Source: Parvibaculum sp963696585
Lineage (GTDB): Bacteria; Pseudomonadota; Alphaproteobacteria; Parvibaculales; Parvibaculaceae
Reading direction: 5' to 3'
Assembly (NCBI GenBank): GCA_963696585.1
Contig: CAVOKW010000012.1
Location: 1-64,000, forward strand
DNA: 64,000 nucleotides
A model generated the notes under the pieces. The model did no database searches, had not been told where the DNA came from, and saw only the letters and a list, made by a program, of their open reading frames with translations. The translations under genes and the position numbers were made by a program. Below are positions 58,463 to 64,000 of the stretch, piece by piece (within the stretch, counting starts at the first letter, position 1; each line of letters begins with the position of its first letter).

Positions 58463-59681
58463 GGCGCGCGCCCTGCTTGAAGACTGGCGCTTCTGGGCGC
58501 GGGACGACCAGCTCGCGCCCGCCAGCGACTGGACGACATGGCTGCTGCTGGGCGGACGCGGCGCGGGAAAAACCCGCGCGGGCGCTGAATGGATCCGCAC
58601 CGAAGTCAAGGCCCGGCGCGCCGGACGCATTGCGCTCATTGGCGAGACGCTGGGCGATGTGCGTGAAGTGATGATCGACGGGCCGTCGGGCCTGCGGGCC
58701 ATTGAACCTTCGCGCTCGCGGCCGCGCTACGAAGCCTCGCGCAAAAGACTGCTCTGGCAGAACGGCGCCGTGGCTTACGCCTTTTCGGCATCCGAGCCCG
58801 ACAGCCTGCGCGGGCCGCAATTTGACGCCGCCTGGGCTGACGAAATTGCCAAATGGCGTTACGCCGAAACGGCCTGGGACATGCTGCAATTCGGCCTGCG
58901 GCTCGGCGACAATCCGCGTCAGGTCGTGACGACGACACCGCGCCCGGTGCCGATCGTGAAACAATTGTTGAAAGACAGGCGCACCGTGATGACGAAGGCG
59001 AGCACGCTGATGAACCGCGCCCATCTGGCGGAGGGGTTTTTTCAGAGCGTCATCGCGCGCTATCAGGGCACGCGGCTTGGCCGACAGGAACTCGACGCCG
59101 AACTGATCGAGGATAATCCCGATGCGCTCTGGTCGCGCGACATGATCGACGCGACGCGGGTGACGGGAACCGGCGAGATGACGCGCATTGTCGTGGCGGT
59201 GGACCCGCCCGCGACCAGCGGCCCCAAGGCCGATGAATGCGGCATCATTGTTGCCGGACGCGACGCGACGGGCCGCGCCTATGTGCTCGAAGATCGCTCC
59301 ATGGGGGGCTTGACGCCGCTCACCTGGGCGACACGCGCGGTCAAGGCGATGCGCGACCATGAAGCCGATCGTCTGGTCGCCGAGGCCAATCAGGGCGGCG
59401 AAATGGTGGCGGCGATCTTGCAGCAGGTCGCGCCGCATGTGCCGCTGAAACTCGTGCGTGCGAGCCGCAGCAAGCTGGTGCGCGCCGAACCCGTGGCCGC
59501 GCTTTATGAACGCGGGCTCGTCGCCCATGTCGGCCATTTTGCCCGGCTCGAAGACCAGATGTGCGACCACGCACCGGGATCGGGCGCGAAAAGTCCCGAC
59601 CGGCTCGATGCGCTCGTCTGGGCCCTGACGGATCTGATGCTGGATGGCGAAGCGGGCAAGCCGAAGGTGCGCGGGCTTTGA
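58377..59681 (+). CDS. GTA/phage large terminase
   Basis: The 434-residue packaging motor has the ATPase Walker A LLLGGRGAGKTRAGAEWI (about residue 54), Walker B FDAAWADEIAKW, and C-terminal nuclease motifs VVAVDPPATSGPKADECGI, EANQGGEMV and SPDRLDALVWALTDLML with the metal-binding acids. It matches RcGTA g2 and the Terminase_6 family. The GTG at 58377 has an excellent AAGGGGAGGA ribosome site and lies within the upstream gene. The ATG at 58314 in the same frame has none. A composite repeat element follows 13 bases after the stop. Confidence 0.92.
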   Translation: MPSLRAASLALPVYWRLRQALLASLSPHEARALLEDWRFWARDDQLAPASDWTTWLLLGGRGAGKTRAGAEWIRTEVKARRAGRIALIGETLGDVREVMIDGPSGLRAIEPSRSRPRYEASRKRLLWQNGAVAYAFSASEPDSLRGPQFDAAWADEIAKWRYAETAWDMLQFGLRLGDNPRQVVTTTPRPVPIVKQLLKDRRTVMTKASTLMNRAHLAEGFFQSVIARYQGTRLGRQELDAELIEDNPDALWSRDMIDATRVTGTGEMTRIVVAVDPPATSGPKADECGIIVAGRDATGRAYVLEDRSMGGLTPLTWATRAVKAMRDHEADRLVAEANQGGEMVAAILQQVAPHVPLKLVRASRSKLVRAEPVAALYERGLVAHVGHFARLEDQMCDHAPGSGAKSPDRLDALVWALTDLMLDGEAGKPKVRGL

Positions 59682-59694
59682 TGCGGTTGAGCAA

Positions 59695-59804
59695 GCCGGG
59701 GGTGACCGGCCCCTCACCCGCGCTCGCTCTGCTCGCTTGCCCTCTCCCCTGAGGGGAGAGGGAGAGACGGACCGAAGGTCCGGCGCGGGTGAGGGGCATG
59801 ACAG
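59695..59804. repeat. CCCTCACCC-type long palindrome, copy 1
   Basis: A highly paired element: CCCCTCACCCGC at one end pairs with GCGGGTGAGGGG at the other, with inner stems CCCTCTCCCCT/AGGGGAGAGGG and GGACC/GGTCC. It lies just after the terminase stop. The same element occurs again at 61873-61982. Confidence 0.9.
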
Positions 59805-59810
59805 GCGCAC

Positions 59811-59961
59811 GAAAGACGGGGATGACCCGCCTGAAGCGGGTCATGACGGTTTTCTGAATATTTTTGGGAACTGTAAAGGCGTGGATGACCCGCCTGAAGC
59901 GGGTCATGACGGTTTCCAACAATTTTCGTCATGGCCCGGCTTGTCCGGGCCATCCACGTCT
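59811..59961. repeat. Two D palindrome units and an inverted P unit left of the GIY-YIG gene
   Basis: Two D-type units with the standard spacer are followed by an inverted P-type palindrome (59932-59961) that ends in CCATCCACGTCTTGAATAC immediately before the GIY-YIG gene. Confidence 0.92.
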
Positions 59962-59976
59962 TGAATACTGGTGGCC

Positions 59977-60267
59977 ATGACAGGTGGCTGGATTTACATG
60001 ATGACGAACCGTCGCGATGGCACGCTTTATATTGGTGTGACGTCTGACATTGCGCGGCGGGCATGGGAACACCGGGAAGGTGCCGTCGAGGGCTTCACCA
60101 AACGTTATGGCCTGAAGCGCCTCGTTTATATGGAGCGACACGAAACGATTGACGAAGCCATTCGTCGTGAGACCCGCATGAAGAAATGGCCTCGCGCCTG
60201 GAAAGTACGGCTGATCCACTCGATCAATCCCGAATGGCATGACCTTTATGAGACGTTGCAGAATTGA
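59977..60267 (+). CDS. GIY-YIG endonuclease, complete copy within palindromes
   Basis: The 96-residue protein (98 from a GTG at 59971) has a single GIY-YIG nuclease domain of the YhbQ/UPF0213 kind: GGWIYMMTNRRDGTLYIGVTSDIARRAWEHR in pieces gives the two Tyr, the Gly and the catalytic Arg; KRYGLKRLVYME follows, and the Glu of EAIRRETRMKKWPRAWK is the metal ligand. There is no targeting domain. The gene is bracketed by an inverted P palindrome on the left and a D palindrome on the right that overlaps its stop region. It lies between terminase and portal and does not belong to any GTA. Confidence 0.92.
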   Translation: MTGGWIYMMTNRRDGTLYIGVTSDIARRAWEHREGAVEGFTKRYGLKRLVYMERHETIDEAIRRETRMKKWPRAWKVRLIHSINPEWHDLYETLQN

Positions 60268-60354
60268 AGACGGGGATGACCCGCCTGAAGCGGGTCATGA
60301 CGGTTTCCAACAATTTTCGTCATGGCCCGGCTAGTCCGGGCCATCCACGTCTTG
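60266..60354. repeat. D unit and inverted P unit right of the GIY-YIG gene
   Basis: A D palindrome (GATGACCCGCC and GGCGGGTC-type arms) starts at the stop codon of the GIY-YIG gene and is followed by an inverted P palindrome with a single change (GGCTAGTCC in place of GGCTTGTCC). The portal gene starts 41 bases later. Confidence 0.9.
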
Positions 60355-60395
60355 CCAAGACGCTATTCACGACACCCCTTACGGAAGGAAAACCG

Positions 60396-61598
60396 ATGCC
60401 AGCCGATGTCATCGCCGGGCCATGGGCGCGGCTTGCCGCCATGATGGGCACGCGGGCGCGTGTCAGCGAAGCCAAGGCGAGCCGCACCGGGCCGCTGGTC
60501 GCGCTGACGCTCTCAGGCCGCCCGGTCTGGACGCCGCGCGACTATGCCGCGCTCGCCCAGGAGGGTTTTGCCAGAAACGCCATCGCCTATCGCTGCGTGC
60601 GCATGATTGCCGAAGCCGCCGCCTCCGTCCCCTGGCTGCTTTATGAAGGCGAGCGCGAGCTGACGCAGCATCCGCTGCTCACATTGCTCGCCGAACCCAA
60701 TCCGCAGGAAAGCGGGGCTGACATGCTCGAAAGCTGGTATGGCTTTCTGATGGTCGCGGGCAATGCCTATCTCGAATCTGTCGAGACGGATGGTCAACCC
60801 CGCGAGCTTTACGCCTTGCGTCCGGACCGGATGAAAGTCGTGCCCGGCGTCAATGGCTGGCCGGAAGGCTATGAATATTCCGTCAACGGACGAACGGTGC
60901 TGATCCCCTGCGATGCGGCGCTTGGGCGTCAGCCCCTGCTGCATATGCGGCTTTTCCATCCGAGTGACGATCACTATGGCATGAGCCCGCTTGAGGCCGC
61001 CGCTTACGCCATTGACATTCATAATGCGGCAGGCTCATGGAACAAGGCGCTGCTGGATAATGCGGCGCGGCCCTCCGGTGCGCTGGTTTACAAGGGCGGC
61101 GAGGCTGGCATGAACCTGACCGAAGACCAGTTCGACCGGCTGAAGCGCGAACTCGCCGATAATTATCAGGGCGCGGGCAATGCCGGACGACCGCTGCTGC
61201 TCGAAGGCGGGCTTGAATGGACAAGCATGGGCATGACCGCCAGGGACATGGATTTTGTCGAGGCCAAACGCGCCGCCGCCCGCGACATCGCGCTCGCCTT
61301 TGGCGTGCCGCCGATGCTGCTCGGCATTCCCGGCGACAATACTTACGCAAATTATGCCGAGGCCAATCGCACCTTCTGGCGGCAAACCGTGCTGCCGCTG
61401 GTCGGGCGCACGTCACGCGCATTGACGCGCTGGCTGGCGCGGCGTTACGGCGCTGACCTCAGGCTCTGGCATGACGCCGATGCGATCGAGGCGCTCTCGC
61501 CCGAACGCGAGGCGCTGTGGAGCCGCGTTTCGAAGGCGGATTTCCTGAGCGATGATGAAAAACGCGCGGCGGTCGGCTATGGCAAGGCGGAGGGATGA
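60396..61598 (+). CDS. GTA/phage portal protein (HK97 family)
   Basis: The 400-residue portal protein has the HK97 portal pattern: FARNAIAYRCVRMIAEAAASVPWLLYEGE in pieces near residue 55, LLAEPNPQESGADMLESWYGFLMVAGNAYLE, LYALRPDRMKVVPG, the crown helix and the DNA-passage region GMTARDMDFVEAKRAAARDIALAFGVPPMLLGIPGDNTYANYAEANRTFWR in pieces. It matches RcGTA g3. AAGGAAAA precedes ATG 60396. It normally follows terminase directly; here 700 bases of repeats and the GIY-YIG gene intervene. Confidence 0.93.
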   Translation: MPADVIAGPWARLAAMMGTRARVSEAKASRTGPLVALTLSGRPVWTPRDYAALAQEGFARNAIAYRCVRMIAEAAASVPWLLYEGERELTQHPLLTLLAEPNPQESGADMLESWYGFLMVAGNAYLESVETDGQPRELYALRPDRMKVVPGVNGWPEGYEYSVNGRTVLIPCDAALGRQPLLHMRLFHPSDDHYGMSPLEAAAYAIDIHNAAGSWNKALLDNAARPSGALVYKGGEAGMNLTEDQFDRLKRELADNYQGAGNAGRPLLLEGGLEWTSMGMTARDMDFVEAKRAAARDIALAFGVPPMLLGIPGDNTYANYAEANRTFWRQTVLPLVGRTSRALTRWLARRYGADLRLWHDADAIEALSPEREALWSRVSKADFLSDDEKRAAVGYGKAEG

Positions 61599-61601
61599 GC
61601 G

Positions 61602-61871
61602 ATGGAAACGGAAGCCATGGAGGCGGAAGGCTGGCATCTCGACAGGCGTGTGCCGATTGCGATGATCGTCGCGATTGTCATCCAGTCCGGCGCGGGGCTC
61701 GTCTGGGCGGGCGCGGCGAGCGAGCGCCTCGGCACACTCGAAAGCCGCTCGATCCGCACCGATGAGGTGGTTGAACGCACCGCGCGGCTCGAAGAACAAT
61801 CCACCGCCATGCGCGCCTCGCTGGATCGCATCGAGGGGAAGCTCGACCGCGCCGTGGCGGGACGGCGGTGA
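61602..61871 (+). CDS. GTA small membrane protein (g3.5-like)
   Basis: An 89-residue protein with one membrane segment (residues 16-37, VPIAMIVAIVIQSGAGLVWAG) and a short coiled coil (TARLEEQSTAMRASLDRIEGKLDRAV). RcGTA and related clusters carry a similar small protein between portal and protease. It starts three bases after the portal stop with GGAGG upstream. A second composite repeat element begins one base after its stop. Confidence 0.8.
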   Translation: METEAMEAEGWHLDRRVPIAMIVAIVIQSGAGLVWAGAASERLGTLESRSIRTDEVVERTARLEEQSTAMRASLDRIEGKLDRAVAGRR

Positions 61872-61872
61872 G

Positions 61873-61982
61873 GCCGGGGGTGACCGGCCCCTCACCCGCG
61901 CTCGCTCTGCTCGCTTGCCCTCTCCCCTGAGGGGAGAGGGAGAGACGGACCGAAGGTCCGGCGCGGGTAAGGGGCATGACAG
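61873..61982. repeat. CCCTCACCC-type long palindrome, copy 2
   Basis: Nearly identical to the copy at 59695-59804, including the flanking GCCGGGGGTGACCGG; one base in the right arm is changed (GGGTAAGGGG). It lies two bases after the stop codon of the preceding gene and is followed by D units, as in copy 1. Confidence 0.9.
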
Positions 61983-61985
61983 AAG

Positions 61986-62207
61986 CACGAAAGACGGGGA
62001 TGACCCGCCTGAAGCGGGTCATGACGGTTTTCTGAATATTTTTGGGAACTGTTAAAGGCGTGGATGACCCGCCTGAAGCGGGTCATGACGGTTTTCTGAA
62101 TATTTTTGGGAACTGTTAAAGGCGTGGATGACCCGCCTGAAGCGGGTCATGACGGTTTTTTATCGTTTCGTCATGGCCCGGCTTGTCCGGGCCATCCACG
62201 TCTTGAA
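61986..62207. repeat. Three D palindrome units and an inverted P unit left of truncated GIY-YIG
   Basis: Three D-type units with standard spacers are followed by an inverted P unit ending in CCATCCACGTCTTGAATAC, which directly precedes the second GIY-YIG gene. The order matches the left side of the complete copy. Confidence 0.92.
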
Positions 62208-62217
62208 TACTCACACC

Positions 62218-62400
62218 ATGACAGGTGGCTGGATTTACATCATGACGAACCGTCGCGATGGCACGCTTTATATTGGCGTGACGTCTGACATTGCGCGGCG
62301 GGCATGGGAACACCGGAAAGGTGCCGTCGAGGGCTTCACCAAACGTTATGGCCTGAAGAGTCTGGTCTTCATGGAGCGACACGAGACGTTGCAGAATTGA
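62218..62400 (+). pseudogene. GIY-YIG gene with internal 108-bp deletion, copy 2
   Basis: The 60-codon frame is identical in its first part to the complete gene (GGWIYIMTNRRDGTLYIG and so on to MERHET), then jumps to the last residues LQN. The in-frame deletion removes 36 codons, including the catalytic Glu and the KKWPRAWK segment, so the nuclease should be inactive. The deletion end points share the short sequence GA(A/G)ACG. It is bracketed by P and D palindromes like the complete copy. Confidence 0.85.
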
Positions 62401-62499
62401 AGGCGTGGATGACCCGCCTGAAGCGGGTCATGACGGTTTTTTTATCGTTTCGTCATGGCCCGGCTTGTCCGGGCCATCCACGTCTTGAATACTGACACC

Positions 62500-62682
62500 A
62501 TGACAGGTGGCTGGATTTACATGATGACGAACCGTCGCGATGGCACGCTTTATATTGGCGTGACGTCTGACATTGCGCGGCGGGCATGGGAACACCGGAA
62601 AGGTGCCGTCGAGGGCTTCACCAAACGTTATGGCCTGAAGAGTCTGGTCTTCATGGAGCGACACGAGACGTTGCAGAATTGA
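62500..62682 (+). pseudogene. GIY-YIG gene with internal 108-bp deletion, copy 3
   Basis: The same 60-codon deleted frame as copy 2, differing in one residue (WIYMMTN against WIYIMTN). It carries the same deletion junction, shows intact start and stop codons, and is followed by a D palindrome at 62685-62717. As no stop codons have built up in either copy, the event is recent or the short peptide is tolerated. Confidence 0.85.
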
Positions 62683-62739
62683 AGGCGTGGATGACCCGCC
62701 TGAAGCGGGTCATGACGGTCCAACTATTTAACACCCCCA

Positions 62740-62767
62740 GGGCGCCCATCACCGGGCGCCTTTTTGT
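62740..62767 (+). terminator. Rho-independent terminator between the repeats and the prohead protease gene
   Basis: GGCGCCC (62740-62746) pairs with GGGCGCC (62753-62759) across a six-base loop and is followed by TTTTTGTTTG. It lies inside the GTA cluster, 19 bases before the protease start, and would stop readthrough from the upstream genes unless an antiterminator acts. Confidence 0.85.
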
Positions 62768-62785
62768 TTGTGAACGGAGGATCAT

Positions 62786-63457
62786 GTGATCGTTGAGAAC
62801 AAGCGCGAGCTGCAAGCCCCCGCGCAAAGCGTTATCCGCACGGAGTTCAAGAGCGTCAGCGCCGATGGTCATTTTGAAGGCTATGCGAGCCTTTTCGGCG
62901 CCGAGGATCTGGGCCGCGACATGGTGCTGCCCGGCGCCTTCAAAGCCTCGCTCGAAAAGCGGGGGCCACGTGGCGTCAAGATGCTCTATCAGCATGACCC
63001 CAATGACGTGATCGGCGTCTGGACGAAAATCGCGGAAGACGCGCATGGTCTGCATGTCGAAGGCCAGTTGCTCGGCGATGTGACGCGCGCCCGCGAGGTG
63101 CTGGCGCTGATGCGGGCAGGCGCACTCGACGGCCTTTCGATCGGCTATCACGTGGTGAAGGCGCAGAGCGACCGCAAACGCGGCACGCGCCGCCTCATCG
63201 AACTCGATCTCTGGGAAATCTCGGTGGTGACATTTCCGATGCTGCCGGATGCACGCATCAGCGCGGTGAAGCAGCACCGCCCCACCGAACGGCAATTTGA
63301 ACGCTGGCTGCGCAACGAGGCCGGCTTCAATCACGAGGAGGCGCGGGTGATCATCGCGCGCGGCTTCAAGGCGCTGAAGGCACCGCAAGGCGCGATGCGC
63401 GGCGAACGGGCACTGGCCGCAAGCTTGCGCGCCGCCGCCCAGACCATTCGACCCTGA
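62786..63457 (+). CDS. GTA/phage prohead protease (HK97 family)
   Basis: The 223-residue protein matches HK97-type prohead maturation proteases (RcGTA g4): VSADGHFEGYASLFGAEDLGRDMVLPGAF in pieces, then VKMLYQHDPNDVIGVW holding the catalytic His, and LDGLSIGYHVVKAQS with the catalytic Ser in the SIGY motif, then DLWEISVVTFPMLPDARI. It cleaves the capsid protein's N-terminal delta domain. It starts at GTG 62786 with GGAGG five bases before it. A strong terminator lies just upstream. Confidence 0.92.
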   Translation: MIVENKRELQAPAQSVIRTEFKSVSADGHFEGYASLFGAEDLGRDMVLPGAFKASLEKRGPRGVKMLYQHDPNDVIGVWTKIAEDAHGLHVEGQLLGDVTRAREVLALMRAGALDGLSIGYHVVKAQSDRKRGTRRLIELDLWEISVVTFPMLPDARISAVKQHRPTERQFERWLRNEAGFNHEEARVIIARGFKALKAPQGAMRGERALAASLRAAAQTIRP

Positions 63458-63502
63458 CCCAACAGGCCAAACCCGACAGGCCAACCCTCACAGGAGATTT
63501 CC

Positions 63503-64000
63503 ATGAACACATGGCAGAACGGCGTTCCGCGCATCGGAACGGCGCTGAAGACGCTTGAGCAGAAAAGCGCGGGCGAGCGCCCCGCAACAACGGAAGTGCG
63601 CGAGGCGATGGATGATTTTCTCACCGCCTTTGAAGCCTTCAAGGAGGCCAATGACGAACGCCTCGACCAGATCGAACGCAAGATGAGCGCCGACGTTGTG
63701 AGCGACGACAAGGTGGAACGCATCAACCGCGCGCTCGACCGCCAGAAGAAGACGGTGGACGAATTGGCGCTCGCCATGTCGCGCCCCGAAATTGGCGGCC
63801 ATGCGATCTCGCGGCTTGATCCGGCGCGCCGCGAACACAAGCGCGCCTTCGATCTCTATGTCCGCAAGGGCGAAGCCCAGGACCTGCGCCAGCTCGAAGC
63901 CAAGGCCTTGTCGGCGCAGTCCGATCCGGATGGCGGCTATCTTGTGCCGAGCGAAACCGAACGCCTGATCGACCGTATCGTCTCGGAAGCCTCGCCCATC
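63503..64000 (+). CDS. GTA/phage major capsid protein (HK97 family), 3' end missing
   Basis: The first 166 codons are in the window. Residues 1-100 form a charged coiled coil (LTAFEAFKEANDERLDQIER, VERINRALDRQKKTVDELAL), the delta or scaffold domain removed by the protease. The mature capsid starts around residue 115 (REHKRAFDLYVRKGE), with LSAQSDPDGGYLVPSETERLIDRIV as the conserved opening of HK97-fold capsids. It corresponds to RcGTA g5. GGAGATTTCC precedes ATG 63503. The rest of the GTA cluster would lie beyond the window. Confidence 0.93.
   Translation, partial: MNTWQNGVPRIGTALKTLEQKSAGERPATTEVREAMDDFLTAFEAFKEANDERLDQIERKMSADVVSDDKVERINRALDRQKKTVDELALAMSRPEIGGHAISRLDPARREHKRAFDLYVRKGEAQDLRQLEAKALSAQSDPDGGYLVPSETERLIDRIVSEASPI

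Larger units (their letters stand above)
62155..62720. repeat. 282-bp tandem duplication carrying the truncated GIY-YIG gene
   Basis: Two adjacent copies of a 282-bp unit are present (start codons at 62218 and 62500, stops at 62400 and 62682). Each unit has an inverted P palindrome, the deleted GIY-YIG gene and a D palindrome. They differ at only a few bases, so the duplication followed the deletion and is recent. Confidence 0.92.

Noticed and set aside
59695..59804. Coding sequence in the CCCTCACCC palindrome (frames with LRSVSPSPLRGEG)
   Set aside because: This is a well-known intergenic repeat type; the frames are by-products and the element is present twice.

Overview
The window is chromosomal DNA of an alphaproteobacterium, most likely of the Hyphomicrobiales (Rhizobiales). 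The evidence is the set of lineage-typical families (BtaA/BtaB, MucR, DUF2336, DUF1491, DUF5330, DUF2849-CysI-DUF934, a small phasin), the high G+C and the type of interspersed palindromic repeats. No rRNA or tRNA gene was found. Genes are dense on both strands.

Layout. 1-13.4 kb holds metabolic genes: the start of an ABC solute-binding protein, a MetX-like hydrolase, a YghU-type GST, the betaine-lipid operon btaAB, glutaryl-CoA dehydrogenase, two nitronate monooxygenases around a LysR regulator, a DMT permease and two serine beta-lactamase-like hydrolases. 13.5-16.2 kb is a graveyard: a frameshifted tape-measure fragment, a GH5 glycosidase tail broken by a 13-bp duplication, and a 35-codon remnant beside an IclR regulator. 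16-25.9 kb holds DUF1214/DUF1254 proteins, an S9 oligopeptidase, MaoC, an OmpA-like protein, an acyl-CoA ligase, a crotonase and two adjacent MFS paralogues. 26-32 kb has a CBS-domain histidine kinase, small envelope proteins, DUF2336, a toxin/antitoxin-like pair and an HSL-type esterase. 32-34.8 kb has a cyclic-di-GMP-I (GEMM) riboswitch ahead of a ParA-like ATPase and a ribbon-helix-helix protein, then MucR and a PAS protein. 35.3-37.3 kb is the regulatory locus of a gene transfer agent (GTA): an XRE repressor divergent from a DnaA-domain-IV protein (GafY-like) and a DUF6456 protein (GafZ-like). 37-56.7 kb is mostly housekeeping: sufE, prfC, an MscS channel, dadA-like, phasin, an assimilatory sulfite reductase operon, an ABC importer, an ABC-F ATPase, PBP1A and a YcgN protein, plus a strong small-RNA candidate at 48.05-48.23 kb.

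From 56.7 kb to the end lies a GTA/phage-type head cluster (small terminase-like, large terminase, portal, small membrane protein, prohead protease, HK97 capsid, the last cut by the window edge). It is preceded by a 1.1-kb array of about 17 palindromic units and interrupted twice by composite elements built of those palindromes, a second palindrome family and GIY-YIG endonuclease genes (one complete, two with the same internal deletion).

The most interesting links are these. The 14-mer ACTTATCCCCACTT occurs ahead of both gafY and the first GTA gene, with similar spacing to a -10-like element and to the start codon; it contains a near DnaA-box, which fits recognition by a DnaA-like domain. The GIY-YIG genes are flanked by imperfect inverted copies of the palindromes, suggesting a nuclease-repeat partnership analogous to RAYT/REP. 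The riboswitch ties a ParA/RHH pair to cyclic-di-GMP.
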